A DNA stretch of 64,000 nucleotides from Deltaproteobacteria bacterium (GCA_003235365.1 QJWJ01000522.1:1-64000); one strand, 5' to 3'; positions 18,340-26,968 are shown, counted from the stretch's first letter. The notes: generated by a model from the sequence alone, not told the origin. Translations and numbers: made by a program.

Positions 18340-20217
18340 ATGAAGTCACTTTCTTCCTCAGGACGCCGCTCCCCGCTTTTGTATCTGTGCCTCGCGGCGT
18401 GGGTCGGGCTGACCCTGAGCTGCGAAGACGAAGCGGAAGAGCCATCCCTGGCAATCTCGGCCGGTTCACCCCGCTTCGTCGAGGTGACGGAGAAAGCCGG
18501 CCTCGCCTCGAATCACCGCTGGCTGCCCGAGTCGATGGGCGAGGCTGAGGGCTTGGCTGAGCTGCTGACGTTGGTGGGCGGCGCTGCGCTCGGTGACGTC
18601 GATGGCGACCACAACGACGATGTGCTGCTGCTCGGCGGGGACAACGGCGCTCGCTTCTACTTCAACGCGGGCGACGGCACGTTCGACGACGCCACCGAAA
18701 TGGTCGAACTGCAGCTCGACCATTTCTCGACGGCCCCATTGCTGGTCGACGTCGACGCCGACCAGGACCCAGACTTGATCGTCGCCAACGTGCTCACGGG
18801 TGGCGTCGATCTCTGGCGCAACGTCGAGGGTGAACGGTTCGAAAAGGTCGACGGCGCGTTTGGGGAGCTGGGGGCGTTCGCACCAGCAACCGGACTGGCC
18901 GTTGCCGACGTGGACTTCGACGGCGATCTCGACGTGTTCGTGTCGCGCTGGAACGTATTTCGCGACGACGAGAGTCGAGCAGGGCTGCTTTGGGTCAACG
19001 ACGGCGACGGCGAGTTCAGCGATGGGAGCGAAGCGATCACGAGCGCGTTGGGAAGCTTGGGCTGTCAGAAGCTCACCGGTGCGTATTTTTCCCCCTCTTT
19101 CGCCAACCTATCCAACGGTCGTGATCTCGTTCTGGCCCGGCCGAACGGGGCAAGCGTCATCCTTGTCAACACCACCACTTCAGGTGCGAGCCCCAGTTTC
19201 GTCCGTGCAACGCTCACTCGAGACACGGAGGGGCGGAACTCACTGGGCGCTTTGGTTGGGGGCTTGTACGGCGGAAAACAACACTGGGTACAGTCAGGTG
19301 TCGGCGGCATCAGCATCGACGGCCTGCTCGGCGACGCGTCAATCGCGTTGCCCGCCACAGCCTACCTGAAAGACGGCGGCACATGGGTTACGCCCGACAC
19401 CGAGTTGTGCGCCCCCTCGAGCACTCGCGAACCGCTCGATGCCGGCGATGGGGGGCTTGGCCTCCCAGATGGGGATGAGGGCCCCGCGCCCACGGCAGCC
19501 GGAGGAAGCGCGCTCAGCATCGCGTTCCACGACGATACCCATAGCGCGATTGTCACATCGGAACCGATGGGTTTTGTGGTCTTTGCCAATACGTCGGCAG
19601 AAGCCGGTCCCGCCATCGGAGGCTGCTACGCAGACTTCGACAACAACGGTCTATTCGATCTGCTGCAAGTGGCGACCAACCATCCGCCGAGCGACGTCGA
19701 CGCCGGACCCACGGATAGCAACGTTCTTGGCCTCTTTCTCACCGCCTACGATGAACGCGGAGCCCCACAGTTGGGGGACCATGCCAGCTCGAGCGACCTC
19801 ATCAGCACCAAAGACGGTCGCTCCGCGCTGTGCTTCGACTACGACTCGGACGGCGATATCGACGTACTGCTGGTGAACCAGGGTGGCCCGGCCCAGCTCT
19901 TTCGCAACGATCTGGAGCACCCTTCGGAGGGCAACCGCTTCATCGGTGTACGCGTCGAGCCATCCGACAACCTCCCGATCCCCGTGGGAGCCAGGGTTTC
20001 AATTGCGACCAACGAGCGCACCGCATTCGTCGACTTGCAGGTCAACGCAGGGTTTCTCGCACAGGCTCCCTTGCAAGCGCACTTCGGCTTGGCTGAGGAC
20101 GAGGAAGTGCTCCAGCTCAAGGTGACTTGGCCCGACGGCGCGCCGACGACCCTGTTCACCGACGTCCCCGCAAACGACATCTACCGTCTCAAACGGACCG
20201 CGTCCGCAGAGCAATAG
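18340..20217 (+). CDS. FG-GAP/VCBS-repeat lipoprotein with ASPIC/UnbV C-terminal domain
   Basis: An exported lipoprotein of 625 aa. The signal peptide ends in a lipobox (LTLSC, cleavage before Cys). The body carries several FG-GAP/VCBS repeats with calcium-binding DxDxDG-type loops: GDVDGDHNDDV, VDVDADQDPDL, ADVDFDGDLDVF, ADFDNNGLFDL and FDYDSDGDIDVL. Together these should form a beta propeller. The last ~90 residues (NRFIGVRVE...LKVTWPDGAPTTL) match the ASPIC/UnbV domain often found after such repeats. A low-complexity Asp/Gly/Pro loop interrupts the propeller near residue 370. It is probably anchored on the outer membrane; the ligand is unknown. ATG 18340 is chosen because the signal peptide starts there. 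Confidence 0.85.
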   Translation: MKSLSSSGRRSPLLYLCLAAWVGLTLSCEDEAEEPSLAISAGSPRFVEVTEKAGLASNHRWLPESMGEAEGLAELLTLVGGAALGDVDGDHNDDVLLLGGDNGARFYFNAGDGTFDDATEMVELQLDHFSTAPLLVDVDADQDPDLIVANVLTGGVDLWRNVEGERFEKVDGAFGELGAFAPATGLAVADVDFDGDLDVFVSRWNVFRDDESRAGLLWVNDGDGEFSDGSEAITSALGSLGCQKLTGAYFSPSFANLSNGRDLVLARPNGASVILVNTTTSGASPSFVRATLTRDTEGRNSLGALVGGLYGGKQHWVQSGVGGISIDGLLGDASIALPATAYLKDGGTWVTPDTELCAPSSTREPLDAGDGGLGLPDGDEGPAPTAAGGSALSIAFHDDTHSAIVTSEPMGFVVFANTSAEAGPAIGGCYADFDNNGLFDLLQVATNHPPSDVDAGPTDSNVLGLFLTAYDERGAPQLGDHASSSDLISTKDGRSALCFDYDSDGDIDVLLVNQGGPAQLFRNDLEHPSEGNRFIGVRVEPSDNLPIPVGARVSIATNERTAFVDLQVNAGFLAQAPLQAHFGLAEDEEVLQLKVTWPDGAPTTLFTDVPANDIYRLKRTASAEQ

Positions 20218-20272
20218 TCGTTCTCGAAGAGCACCCTTTACGCCTCGGCAAGTCGTGCTTACCCATGGCTTC

Positions 20273-20695
20273 ATGATCAGCGCCTGCCCGAGCTGCCAAG
20301 CCAAGAATCGTCTGCCCGCCGCGCGACTGAGCGAAGTGGCGCGTTGCGCACGCTGCAAGACACCGATATCGCCGCTGAATCATCCGGTCGAAGTGCAGAG
20401 CGTCGAGGACTTCGACGAGTTGATCAACCAAGCACCGTTCCCGGTATTGGTCGACTTCTGGGCTGAGTGGTGCGGCCCATGCCGCATGGTTGCGCCGGAA
20501 ATGGTCAAGATCGCCGATCAGCGTGCGGGGCGGTTAGTCGTGGCGAAAGTGAACACCGAGGCGCTTGTCCAGATCGCGGCGCGTTACCGCATCGAATCCA
20601 TCCCGACGATGATCCTTTTCCGCCAAGGGCAACCGAGTCAGCGCCTCAGCGGCGCGCAACCCGCCGCGGGTATTCTCCGCGCGTTGAACGTTTGA
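20273..20695 (+). CDS. trxC: Thioredoxin 2-like (TrxC) with N-terminal zinc ribbon
   Basis: Thiol-disulfide oxidoreductase of 140 aa, almost the length of E. coli TrxC. The N-terminal zinc ribbon has two CxxC pairs (CPSC at 5-8, CARC at 25-28). The thioredoxin domain carries the active site WAEWCGPCR (Cys67/Cys70), and cis-Pro appears in IESIPTMILF. It is cytosolic, reduces protein disulfides and is linked with oxidative stress in other bacteria. ATG 20273 (MISACPSC) is preferred to the GTG at 20255. It stands 55 bp after the FG-GAP gene and about 240 bp before the marR-like gene. Confidence 0.92.
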   Translation: MISACPSCQAKNRLPAARLSEVARCARCKTPISPLNHPVEVQSVEDFDELINQAPFPVLVDFWAEWCGPCRMVAPEMVKIADQRAGRLVVAKVNTEALVQIAARYRIESIPTMILFRQGQPSQRLSGAQPAAGILRALNV

Positions 20696-20860
20696 GCTGG
20701 TGCGCTGCGCAGAGCGGTCATCGGCGGAGCATGGCCGCAGCCGCCCGACCGAATGCCGCGACCGTGGGCCAGAGCCCGTTCGCGGACGACACACGCGAAT
20801 CGGGCCTCGAGACGTCGTCAGCGCGATTCCGCCACCGAACTGAAAACCCAATAAATGCAA

Positions 20861-20866
20861 TATGAT
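20861..20866 (+). promoter_or_regulatory. Possible -10 element of the marR-like gene
   Basis: TATGAT lies in the most AT-rich stretch of the area, about 70 bp before the marR-like start. No good -35 hexamer is seen at 17 bp, so this is tentative. Confidence 0.25.
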
Positions 20867-20894
20867 GAACCGCTCCAACGCGCGAGTCATCAGA

Positions 20895-20925
20895 TTTACC
20901 TTGCGCAACAGTTAACCTTGGTAAA
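20895..20925. promoter_or_regulatory. Candidate MarR-type operator (nested inverted repeat)
   Basis: TTTACC at 20895 and GGTAAA at 20920 form an inverted repeat. Inside it, TTAACC-TT-GGTAAA forms a tighter dyad. It lies 11-41 bp before the start codon of the marR-like gene and downstream of a possible -10 box, where an autoregulatory operator is expected. Inferred from position and symmetry only. Confidence 0.45.
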
Positions 20926-20935
20926 TAGTTTCCCC

Positions 20936-21382
20936 ATGGCAACTCCTGACCTACAGCACGTGCACGAGGCAATCGCGCATTTGCGGCGGTTGACGGAGCT
21001 GTTTCAGAAGCGCCGCGCCCAGCTCGCCTCCGAGGCGGGGTTGACCGAGCAGCAATGGGAGGTGCTCGAACAGATCTCGAGCGAGCATTTCATGCCGAGC
21101 ATGTTCGCCAAGAAGCGTGAAAGTTCAGCCGCCGCGGTCTCGAAGATCATTCGTCAACTCGTCGACAAGGGACTCGTGACCGTTTCACTGGCCGAACAGG
21201 ATGCTCGCCAGCGCCGCTACGAACTGACCGGCAAGGGCGATCAAGTGATTGCAAGCCTCCGGCAAAGTCGCCAAGAAGCAATCGACAAGGTTTGGATGCA
21301 CCAGGACGAGGGGGCTCTGCGGTCCTTCAACGAACTGGCGGGCAACTTGAGTAAGGAACTCGAAGCGCTGCTGCGCGCCTGA
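20936..21382 (+). CDS. MarR family transcriptional regulator
   Basis: A 148-aa winged-helix regulator. Helices and wing are visible: LTEQQWEVLEQISSEHFMP, the recognition part SSAAAVSKIIRQLVDKGLV, the wing DARQRRYELTGKGDQV, and a C-terminal dimerisation helix. MarR proteins bind dyads as dimers and usually repress their own and neighbouring genes in response to small ligands or oxidants. ATG 20936 (MATPDLQ) is preferred; the ORF track's start would place the inverted repeat inside the gene. leuC begins 71 bp downstream on the same strand, so partial co-transcription with leuCD is possible. Confidence 0.85.
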   Translation: MATPDLQHVHEAIAHLRRLTELFQKRRAQLASEAGLTEQQWEVLEQISSEHFMPSMFAKKRESSAAAVSKIIRQLVDKGLVTVSLAEQDARQRRYELTGKGDQVIASLRQSRQEAIDKVWMHQDEGALRSFNELAGNLSKELEALLRA

Positions 21383-21453
21383 TGCGCGGTCGGCTGCGCC
21401 GAACGATGGGCACGACGATTCGCTGGCCGGCGTGACTGGCCAAGGAGTGAACA

Positions 21454-22872
21454 ATGGGAAAAACGCTGTACGAAAAGGTCTTCGACGCACACACGGTTCG
21501 CAAGCTGCCCTCCGGGCAATACCAGTTGCTGATGGGTCTGCACTTGATCCACGAGGTAACGTCACCCCAAGCATTCAGCATGCTCGAAGAGCGCGACCTG
21601 GAGGTGATGATGCCCGAGCGCACGTTCGCCACCGTCGACCACATCGTGCCGACGAAGTCGCAACTGCGCCCGTTTGCGGACAACCTCGCCGAAGAGATGA
21701 TGGTCGCGTTGGAGAACAACGTCAGCCGTCACGGCATCCGCTTCTTCTCACCGCAGAAAGGTGAGCAGGGCATCGTGCACGTCGTCGGACCGGAGCAAGG
21801 GTTGACCCAACCAGGCATGACCATCTGCTGCGGCGACTCTCACACGTCGACTCACGGCGCCTTCGGCGCCATCGCGTTCGGTATCGGCACTTCGCAAGTG
21901 CGCGACGTCTTGGCAACCCAGACTCTGGCCATGGGCAAGCTCAAGGTGCGTCGCATCGAAGTCAATGGGAAGTTGCGCCCCGGCGTTTACGCGAAAGACG
22001 TAGCGCTCTACGTCATCCAGAAGCTGGGCGTCAAAGGCGGCGTCGGGTACGCCTACGAATACGCAGGCGAAGTGTTCGATGCGTTCTCGATGGAAGAACG
22101 CATGACGGTATGCAACATGAGCATCGAGGGCGGCGCGCGCTGTGGCTACGTCAACCCCGACCAGACCACCTACGACTATCTGAAGGGGCGCCCCTACAGC
22201 CCGAAAGGCGAGGCCTGGGAGCGGGCGGTCGACTATTGGGATTCGATCAAGAGCGATGCTGATGCCGACTACGACGAGGTCGTCGTTTACGATGCAGCGG
22301 ACATCGAGCCCGTGGTCACCTGGGGCATCACACCAGCACAGTCGATCGCGGTGGGCGACACCATTCCAGCCCAAGACGCGTTCAGTGCCGACGAGAGAGA
22401 TACGGTCCAGGAAGCTTACCGCTACATGTCGTTGGAACCCGGTCAGCCCATCAAGGGGATGAAGGTCGATGTGGCGTTCATCGGTTCCTGCACGAATGGT
22501 CGATTGAGCGACTTCGAGGCCGTGGTGAAGTTGCTGCAGGGCAGTGGCCTGAAAGTGAAGGACGGCGTACGAGCTCTGGTGGTCCCCGGCTCTCAGCGCT
22601 TGCGAGAGGAGCTCGTGGAAAAGGGCTACGACAAGATCTTCACCGAGTCCGGCTTCGAATTTCGGGAAGCGGGTTGTTCGATGTGCTTGGCGATGAATCC
22701 GGACAAGCTCGTAGGCCGAGAGGTCTGCGCGTCGTCGTCGAACCGCAACTTCAAGGGTCGGCAGGGTTCGTCGACGGGTCGCACTCTGCTGATGAGCCCG
22801 GCCATGGTCGCTGCTGCCGCCATTCGCGGTGAAGTCGCCGACGCGCGTGAAGTGTTCGAAGTAAACGCCTGA
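21454..22872 (+). CDS. leuC: 3-isopropylmalate dehydratase large subunit
   Basis: Aconitase-family [4Fe-4S] hydro-lyase large subunit (472 aa) that isomerises 2-isopropylmalate to 3-isopropylmalate with LeuD. It has the N-terminal [12 protein letters not shown] and DHIVPT motifs and the substrate region [19 protein letters not shown]. The cluster cysteines are in IGSCTNGR and in [12 protein letters not shown]. The [11 protein letters not shown] segment is the conserved C-terminal block. AAGGAG stands 8 nt before the ATG. It is followed by leuD in the same operon. Confidence 0.96.
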   Translation: MGKTLYEKVFDAHTVRKLPSGQYQLLMGLHLIHEVTSPQAFSMLEERDLEVMMPERTFATVDHIVPTKSQLRPFADNLAEEMMVALENNVSRHGIRFFSPQKGEQGIVHVVGPEQGLTQPGMTICCGDSHTSTHGAFGAIAFGIGTSQVRDVLATQTLAMGKLKVRRIEVNGKLRPGVYAKDVALYVIQKLGVKGGVGYAYEYAGEVFDAFSMEERMTVCNMSIEGGARCGYVNPDQTTYDYLKGRPYSPKGEAWERAVDYWDSIKSDADADYDEVVVYDAADIEPVVTWGITPAQSIAVGDTIPAQDAFSADERDTVQEAYRYMSLEPGQPIKGMKVDVAFIGSCTNGRLSDFEAVVKLLQGSGLKVKDGVRALVVPGSQRLREELVEKGYDKIFTESGFEFREAGCSMCLAMNPDKLVGREVCASSSNRNFKGRQGSSTGRTLLMSPAMVAAAAIRGEVADAREVFEVNA

Positions 22873-22904
22873 TGGTGCGCAACGAATCGACTGGAGCAAG
22901 ACAA

Positions 22905-23522
22905 ATGGAAGACACCAAACGAGTTGTGATCTCTGGCCGCGCCATCCCCGTTCGCGGCAACGACATCGACACGGACCGCATCATCCCGGCCCGTTTCCTG
23001 CGCACGACGGTATTCGACGGTCTCGGTGAGCACGCTTTCGAAGACGACCGTGAGCAGCTTCGACAGGCTGATCAGGTCCATCCTTTCGACGACTCGAAGT
23101 ACCAAGGGTCGAGCATCTTGCTCGTCAACAAGAACTTCGGCTGCGGCTCGTCGCGCGAACACGCGCCCCAAGCGATCATGCGTTGGGGCAAAGGTATTCG
23201 CCTGATCATCGGCGAAAGCTTCGCCGAGATCTTCTATGGCAATTGCATCGCCCTGGGGATCCCCTGCCCCGTCGTGGACGCCAAGGGTGTCGAGACACTG
23301 ATGAGCGCCGTCGAAGCCAACCCCGACCTGGAGCTGACGGTCGACCTACGGGAAAAAGAGATCCGTTGCGGTGATGTTCGGATCCCCATCGACATGCCGG
23401 ACGGACCACGGACTGCGTTTGTCGAAGGCACCTGGGACTCGACCACCGAGCTACTCGGCGGAGCCGAGCAGATCCGCGAGACAGCCGCAGGCCTGCCCTA
23501 CATGCGAGGGTTTGCGAACTGA
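22905..23522 (+). CDS. leuD: 3-isopropylmalate dehydratase small subunit
   Basis: Swivel-domain subunit (205 aa) that completes the isopropylmalate isomerase with LeuC. It shows [16 protein letters not shown] near the N-terminus, the [15 protein letters not shown] motif that binds substrate, and [21 protein letters not shown] 22905 (MEDTKR) has GGAG upstream and fits the family; the track's ATG at 22872 overlaps the leuC stop and is less likely. It is convergent with the RRM gene, with a shared hairpin between them. Confidence 0.95.
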   Translation: MEDTKRVVISGRAIPVRGNDIDTDRIIPARFLRTTVFDGLGEHAFEDDREQLRQADQVHPFDDSKYQGSSILLVNKNFGCGSSREHAPQAIMRWGKGIRLIIGESFAEIFYGNCIALGIPCPVVDAKGVETLMSAVEANPDLELTVDLREKEIRCGDVRIPIDMPDGPRTAFVEGTWDSTTELLGGAEQIRETAAGLPYMRGFAN

Positions 23523-23535
23523 TCGTCACTGAGCG

Positions 23536-23557
23536 CGCCCCGGCCCAGGCCGGGGCG
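23536..23557. terminator. Bidirectional hairpin between leuD and the RRM gene
   Basis: CGCCCCGGC / GCCGGGGCG forms a 9-bp GC-rich stem with a 4-nt loop in the 95-bp convergent gap. It can serve both transcripts. The T-tract is poor, which is common in high-GC genomes. Confidence 0.6.
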
Positions 23558-23617
23558 TCTCACATCGCATCCACGGAGTCCCGCAAGGACCCCGCGAAAA
23601 CGAGCACCCCGTCGAGA

Positions 23618-24106
23618 TCAGTAGTCGCTGTCGCCGTAGCCGCCGCGACCGCCGCGACCGCCGCCGCGACCGCCACCGCGGCCACCGCCGCGACCGCCAC
23701 CGCCGCCGCGACCGCCACCGCCGCCGCGACCGCCGCCGCCGCCACCGCGACCGCCGCCACCGCCTCCGAAGCCGCCACCGCCTCCGAAGCCGCCACCGCC
23801 GCCTCCACCACCGCCGCCGCGGCCGCCGCCGAAGCCACCGCCACCCCCAGCTCGGGGTTGACGCTCTTGCGCCTCGTTGACGGCAATACGCCGACCATCG
23901 AGCTCCGTTCCGTTCATCTCGTTGATGGCCTGTTCAGCTGAACCATCTTGCTTGAACGTCACGAACCCGAACCCGCGCGATCGTCCCGTCTGTGCGTCGG
24001 TGATGACCACCGCTTCCTCGACTTCGCCAAAACGCTCGAAAGCGGAGCGAAGCGCCCACTCGTCAGTACCCCAGCTGAGGCTGCCGACGAACACTTTTCT
24101 CGTCAC
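23618..24106 (-). CDS. RRM-type RNA-binding protein with glycine-rich RGG tail
   Basis: A single RRM (residues 3-78) with RNP2 VFVGSL and RNP1 RGFGFVTF, followed by a C-terminal tail of about 75 residues made almost only of Gly, Arg and Phe, ending GYGDSDY. Such proteins resemble plant and cyanobacterial glycine-rich RNA-binding proteins and occur in myxobacteria, where cold or stress roles have been proposed. RGG tails bind RNA and can drive condensation. The start is GTG at 24106 with GAGG 10 nt upstream. The tail is encoded by a near-perfect Gly/Arg codon tract. Confidence 0.9.
   Translation of the reverse strand: MTRKVFVGSLSWGTDEWALRSAFERFGEVEEAVVITDAQTGRSRGFGFVTFKQDGSAEQAINEMNGTELDGRRIAVNEAQERQPRAGGGGGFGGGRGGGGGGGGGGFGGGGGFGGGGGGRGGGGGGRGGGGGRGGGGGRGGGRGGGRGGGRGGRGGYGDSDY
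23630..23845. repeat. Low-complexity CCG/CCGCGA tract coding the RGG tail
   Basis: About 215 bp composed of CCGCCGCGACCGCCG-type units (Gly and Arg codons on the minus strand). It is a likely site of length variation by slippage. Confidence 0.8.
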
Positions 24107-24237
24107 TGTCTAATATCCTCGTTGCTCGGCGAAATGCCGACCACGTTGCGGTAGCTAGGCAACGCCCATGGGTCAATCAGAATCGCCCACCGCGCTGCAA
24201 ACCACTCCCGGGCGAGAGTTCCGCTTTGGTCAGGGCC

Positions 24238-24651
24238 TCAGCGCGCCACGGCGCGCACCAAATCCGCCGCCGTTTCACCATCAATTTCCAACGCTTCGGC
24301 CATCTGTAGGATGAGCTCGCGCTCGCTCGTACGAATCCTGCCATCGGCACCGATGACCTGAATGGCGAGCAGAAGCGCATGCCGGCGCTGGGCCGGCGCG
24401 AGCGCTTCGCGGACCCGTCGCAGTCGAGCGGAGCGATCGGATGCGGCCAGCGCCGCCCGGGCCGTATCGACGCCTGCTTGCGCCTGCTCTCGACTCACCG
24501 CGCCATTGGTGACTCGCGAGATGTTTCGAGCCAGCTCGGCCAGTTCCTCCGAACTGACGTCGCCATCCGCCTCGGCCGCCAGAACCATCACGTCGATCAG
24601 CGCATTCGTTTGTGTATCGGTCAGTTGCTGAATGAATTCGAGCTCGCTCAT
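24238..24651 (-). CDS. TerB-like domain protein
   Basis: A small all-helical cytosolic protein (137 aa). Two acidic segments, LAAEADGDVSSEELAEL and VIGADGRIRTSERELI, match the repeated 'aDG-i---E' metal-binding pattern of TerB/DjlA-type domains. These bind divalent cations and are tied to membrane-associated stress complexes in other bacteria. No other ter gene is near, so a tellurite role is not implied. The start is set at the methionine MSELEF; the upstream extension in the track is unlike the domain. Confidence 0.65.
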   Translation of the reverse strand: MSELEFIQQLTDTQTNALIDVMVLAAEADGDVSSEELAELARNISRVTNGAVSREQAQAGVDTARAALAASDRSARLRRVREALAPAQRRHALLLAIQVIGADGRIRTSERELILQMAEALEIDGETAADLVRAVAR

Positions 24652-24908
24652 GTTCGAGAGGATAACAGCAATTCGAACCTGGTCGCCCAGGCGAATGTCC
24701 AGGGGCCCTCCCCTCGACGCTCCTCGATCATCGGCATGGATTCGGCAACGAGATTGTTTCATTCGCGGCGCGTCAAATCTCTCGACTCACGCGGTTGCGT
24801 CCGCAGAAAATGCGGTATGGTGTGTTGGCGTTGTCAGACCGAGCGAAGCCCGGGGAACTCCTGACCGCAATTGGCGTAGTTGGCCCCAACCTTGCACCGG
24901 AGCCCCAC

Positions 24909-25157
24909 ATGAGCAAACCGAACACCGTCCTGACCGCGGAGCAGGCGCAAGAGTACGTCGAGCACCTCAACAATCGCTTGGGGCTCGGCGCCTTGCCGGA
25001 AGTCAACGTCATCACCGCTTCCGACGGCTCCTGGATCATCCGCTGGAACGACGCGGAAGAGCACGGCGGAGCCATGACGGAGAAGCAGTGGCGGACGTGG
25101 CTGGATAGGCGGTTCGGGCCGGGTCTGGAAGAGCGCCTCGCGACCAGCGAAGGGTGA
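24909..25157 (+). CDS. Hypothetical protein (82 aa)
   Basis: Not recognised. A soluble protein starting MSKPNTVLTAEQAQEY, with a helix, a short beta region (VNVITASDGSWIIRWND) and a basic C-terminal helix. ATG 24909 is preferred; the track's longer ORF begins in the promoter region. It is divergent from the TerB-like gene. Composition and codon use fit a real gene. Confidence 0.55.
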   Translation: MSKPNTVLTAEQAQEYVEHLNNRLGLGALPEVNVITASDGSWIIRWNDAEEHGGAMTEKQWRTWLDRRFGPGLEERLATSEG

Positions 25158-25231
25158 GGTCGGGCGAGTCGGCGTTTCGCTGCTGCCAGTGTCGGCATCA
25201 CGCATTTCTTGCGGGCCGTACGCGCTTGGAC

Positions 25232-25963
25232 CTACTCGTTTGCGGGCCGAAACCCACTGGCCTCGGAGCTCGGGAAATCGCTGGCGACGCTCAGGCCTGG
25301 GAGTGCGACCGCGACGGCATCGGCGCCCGGACCAACTGTCGGCAACTCGAGTGTCTCGTAGAACGCTCCGTCGTCGAGAAGTCGCTTGCCTACGCGGCGC
25401 CGCAAACGCTGACTCCGATTGAACGCCACGACACGCTGAGTGAAGCGGACGAGCTCCGCCTCTTGAGTTGCCGCTTGCCGCGCGACGTTCCGGACGTTTT
25501 GCTGGGCCGCCCAGGTATGCTCACAGTCGCGAATGTCCAACAGGCGCAAGCGTCGAACGCCACCCCGGCGCCCCAGAGTCACTGAGAACGGGTAGCCACG
25601 ACAGCTCATGGGCCGATCGGCGTGCACGGAACACTCGTTCGCCGCGAGAAAGCGACAGGCTTCGTCACGCCACGCCAACGTCATCAAGCGACGTCCCTCC
25701 GGGAGAACCACGAAACTCTCCGGCTCGCCGGTCATGTCGACCTCGGTGGGTGAAAGCCAGTCGACGAGCTCTGATGGCGGCCGACCGGTGGCCAGCACGA
25801 GCCGCGCGAGGTCCACGTCGGTCAGCGGCACCCGGAACTGTCGGCAACAATTGCCGCAGCGAGTGCAGTGAAAACGTAGGTGCCGCAGGCCGTGAGCCAC
25901 GTGCCCCGATACCACATGCCGGTGCTGGTTCTGCCTGGATTCCCGCAGTACGGTTGCGCCCAT
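25232..25963 (-). CDS. YkgJ family cysteine-cluster protein
   Basis: A 243-aa member of the YkgJ/UPF0153 family (putative zinc or iron chelating domain). The ligand cluster is visible as HCTRCGNCCRQF near the N-terminus. It is completed by CRFLAANECSVHADRPMSCRGYPF, matching 'CpfL---C-vh--RP--CR-yP'. The last ~70 residues after the domain have no known counterpart. The start is set at ATG 25963 (MGATVL); the longer ORF would cover the start region of the divergent gene. Function of the family is unknown. Confidence 0.8.
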   Translation of the reverse strand: MGATVLRESRQNQHRHVVSGHVAHGLRHLRFHCTRCGNCCRQFRVPLTDVDLARLVLATGRPPSELVDWLSPTEVDMTGEPESFVVLPEGRRLMTLAWRDEACRFLAANECSVHADRPMSCRGYPFSVTLGRRGGVRRLRLLDIRDCEHTWAAQQNVRNVARQAATQEAELVRFTQRVVAFNRSQRLRRRVGKRLLDDGAFYETLELPTVGPGADAVAVALPGLSVASDFPSSEASGFRPANE

Positions 25964-26005
25964 CAAACGGCGCCCGCCCCACTCCCAAGGCCAGCGCCCG
26001 TATCC

Positions 26006-26398
26006 ATGAATCGCTCCGAACTCCTCGAAGCCGTGCGCAGCATCATCCGACGCATGAGTTGGGGGTCGGGGCTCGCCAAGGCCTGGTCGGTGTCGATGAC
26101 CGGCGCACTCGTAACCGTCGCAACCATCCCCGAGCATGCGCGTTGGGCGTGGTTCGGCGTGCTCGTCCAACTCACCTTCTGGGCGCTGGACGCTCACCTC
26201 GTTCGTCAGCGGCGGCTATTCGAGAAGATGTACGACGTGGCCGAGATGGCCCCGGAGTCACAGCTCGACTTCAGCATGGACACCAAAGCCGTCGACAGCG
26301 AGGCAGACGCGTGGGTCTCGGTGCTGTTCAGTACGGCGGTGGCGCCCTATCACGGTGCGATCGTCGCCGGCGTGGTCGTTTGGTTGTTGTTGCGCTGA
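26006..26398 (+). CDS. Small membrane protein, hypothetical
   Basis: A 130-aa protein with hydrophobic segments at about 25-70 (two helices broken by a short basic turn) and at the C-terminus (AIVAGVVVWLLLR). Between them lies an acidic soluble stretch (DFSMDTKAVDSEADAW). ATG 26006 (MNRSELL) is chosen. Not assigned to a family. It is divergent from the YkgJ gene and convergent with the response-regulator gene. Confidence 0.6.
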   Translation: MNRSELLEAVRSIIRRMSWGSGLAKAWSVSMTGALVTVATIPEHARWAWFGVLVQLTFWALDAHLVRQRRLFEKMYDVAEMAPESQLDFSMDTKAVDSEADAWVSVLFSTAVAPYHGAIVAGVVVWLLLR

Positions 26399-26456
26399 TC
26401 CACGCAGCTGACTCACCGCTCGTGAATCCAGCGAGGAGCAACGGCGCTCAGGCGAC

Positions 26457-26885
26457 TCACCCTCCAACGGCGGGCGACACCGCGGGGTCCTCCGGACGCT
26501 TGTTCCACTTGCCCCAGTAGTTGACCAAGTCGGTGAGCATTTCTTCGAGTTCTGCGAAGTCCATCGGCTTGACGACGTAGCCGTTGGCGTGATGGTGATA
26601 CGCCAGGAATCGATCGGTCGGTGATCCCGACGTCGTCAGCATCACGATGGGCACTCGCCGGCCAGCCTCGGTCTTCTTGACGTGCTGTAGTACCTCGATG
26701 CCGCTCATTCGCGGCATGTTGATGTCGAGCAAGACCAAATCGAGCGACGCGGCGGTATCGCCGGTCAAGCGAGCTACCGCCTCTTCGCCGTTGACCACCC
26801 GCTCGACGTTCGACACCAACGAGGTCAACGTGAACTTGATGAGCTCTGCGTGCTCATCATTGTCCTCCACGAGCAGGACCCGCAT
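26457..26885 (-). CDS. Single-domain response regulator (Rcp1-like)
   Basis: A stand-alone receiver of 142 aa. It has the acidic pair in LLVEDNDEH, the phospho-acceptor in LVLLDINMPRMSG, Thr in VMLTTSG and Lys in YVVKPMDF. The insertion KKTEAGRRVPIVMLT and the C-terminal helix resemble phytochrome-partner regulators such as Rcp1. It is last in the minus-strand operon after the HAMP kinase, so it is the probable phosphate acceptor. The start is uncertain: ATG 26885 begins the fold, while a GTG at 26915 would add ten residues. With no output domain, it must act by protein contact. Confidence 0.88.
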   Translation of the reverse strand: MRVLLVEDNDEHAELIKFTLTSLVSNVERVVNGEEAVARLTGDTAASLDLVLLDINMPRMSGIEVLQHVKKTEAGRRVPIVMLTTSGSPTDRFLAYHHHANGYVVKPMDFAELEEMLTDLVNYWGKWNKRPEDPAVSPAVGG

Positions 26886-26935
26886 TTCGTCTGAAACGGC
26901 TCCGTCTCGGCACACTTAACCCCGACTGCCTCGCT

Positions 26936-26968
26936 GAATGAGCGTTCGCGATTCGCGAACGCTCATTC
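26936..26968. repeat. Perfect 15-bp-arm inverted repeat inside the sensor operon
   Basis: GAATGAGCGTTCGCG / CGCGAACGCTCATTC with a 3-nt loop (ATT). It lies in the 206-bp gap between the HAMP kinase stop and the response-regulator start. There is no T-run on either side. It could be an attenuator or processing hairpin that uncouples the last gene, or an operator dyad. Confidence 0.8.
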
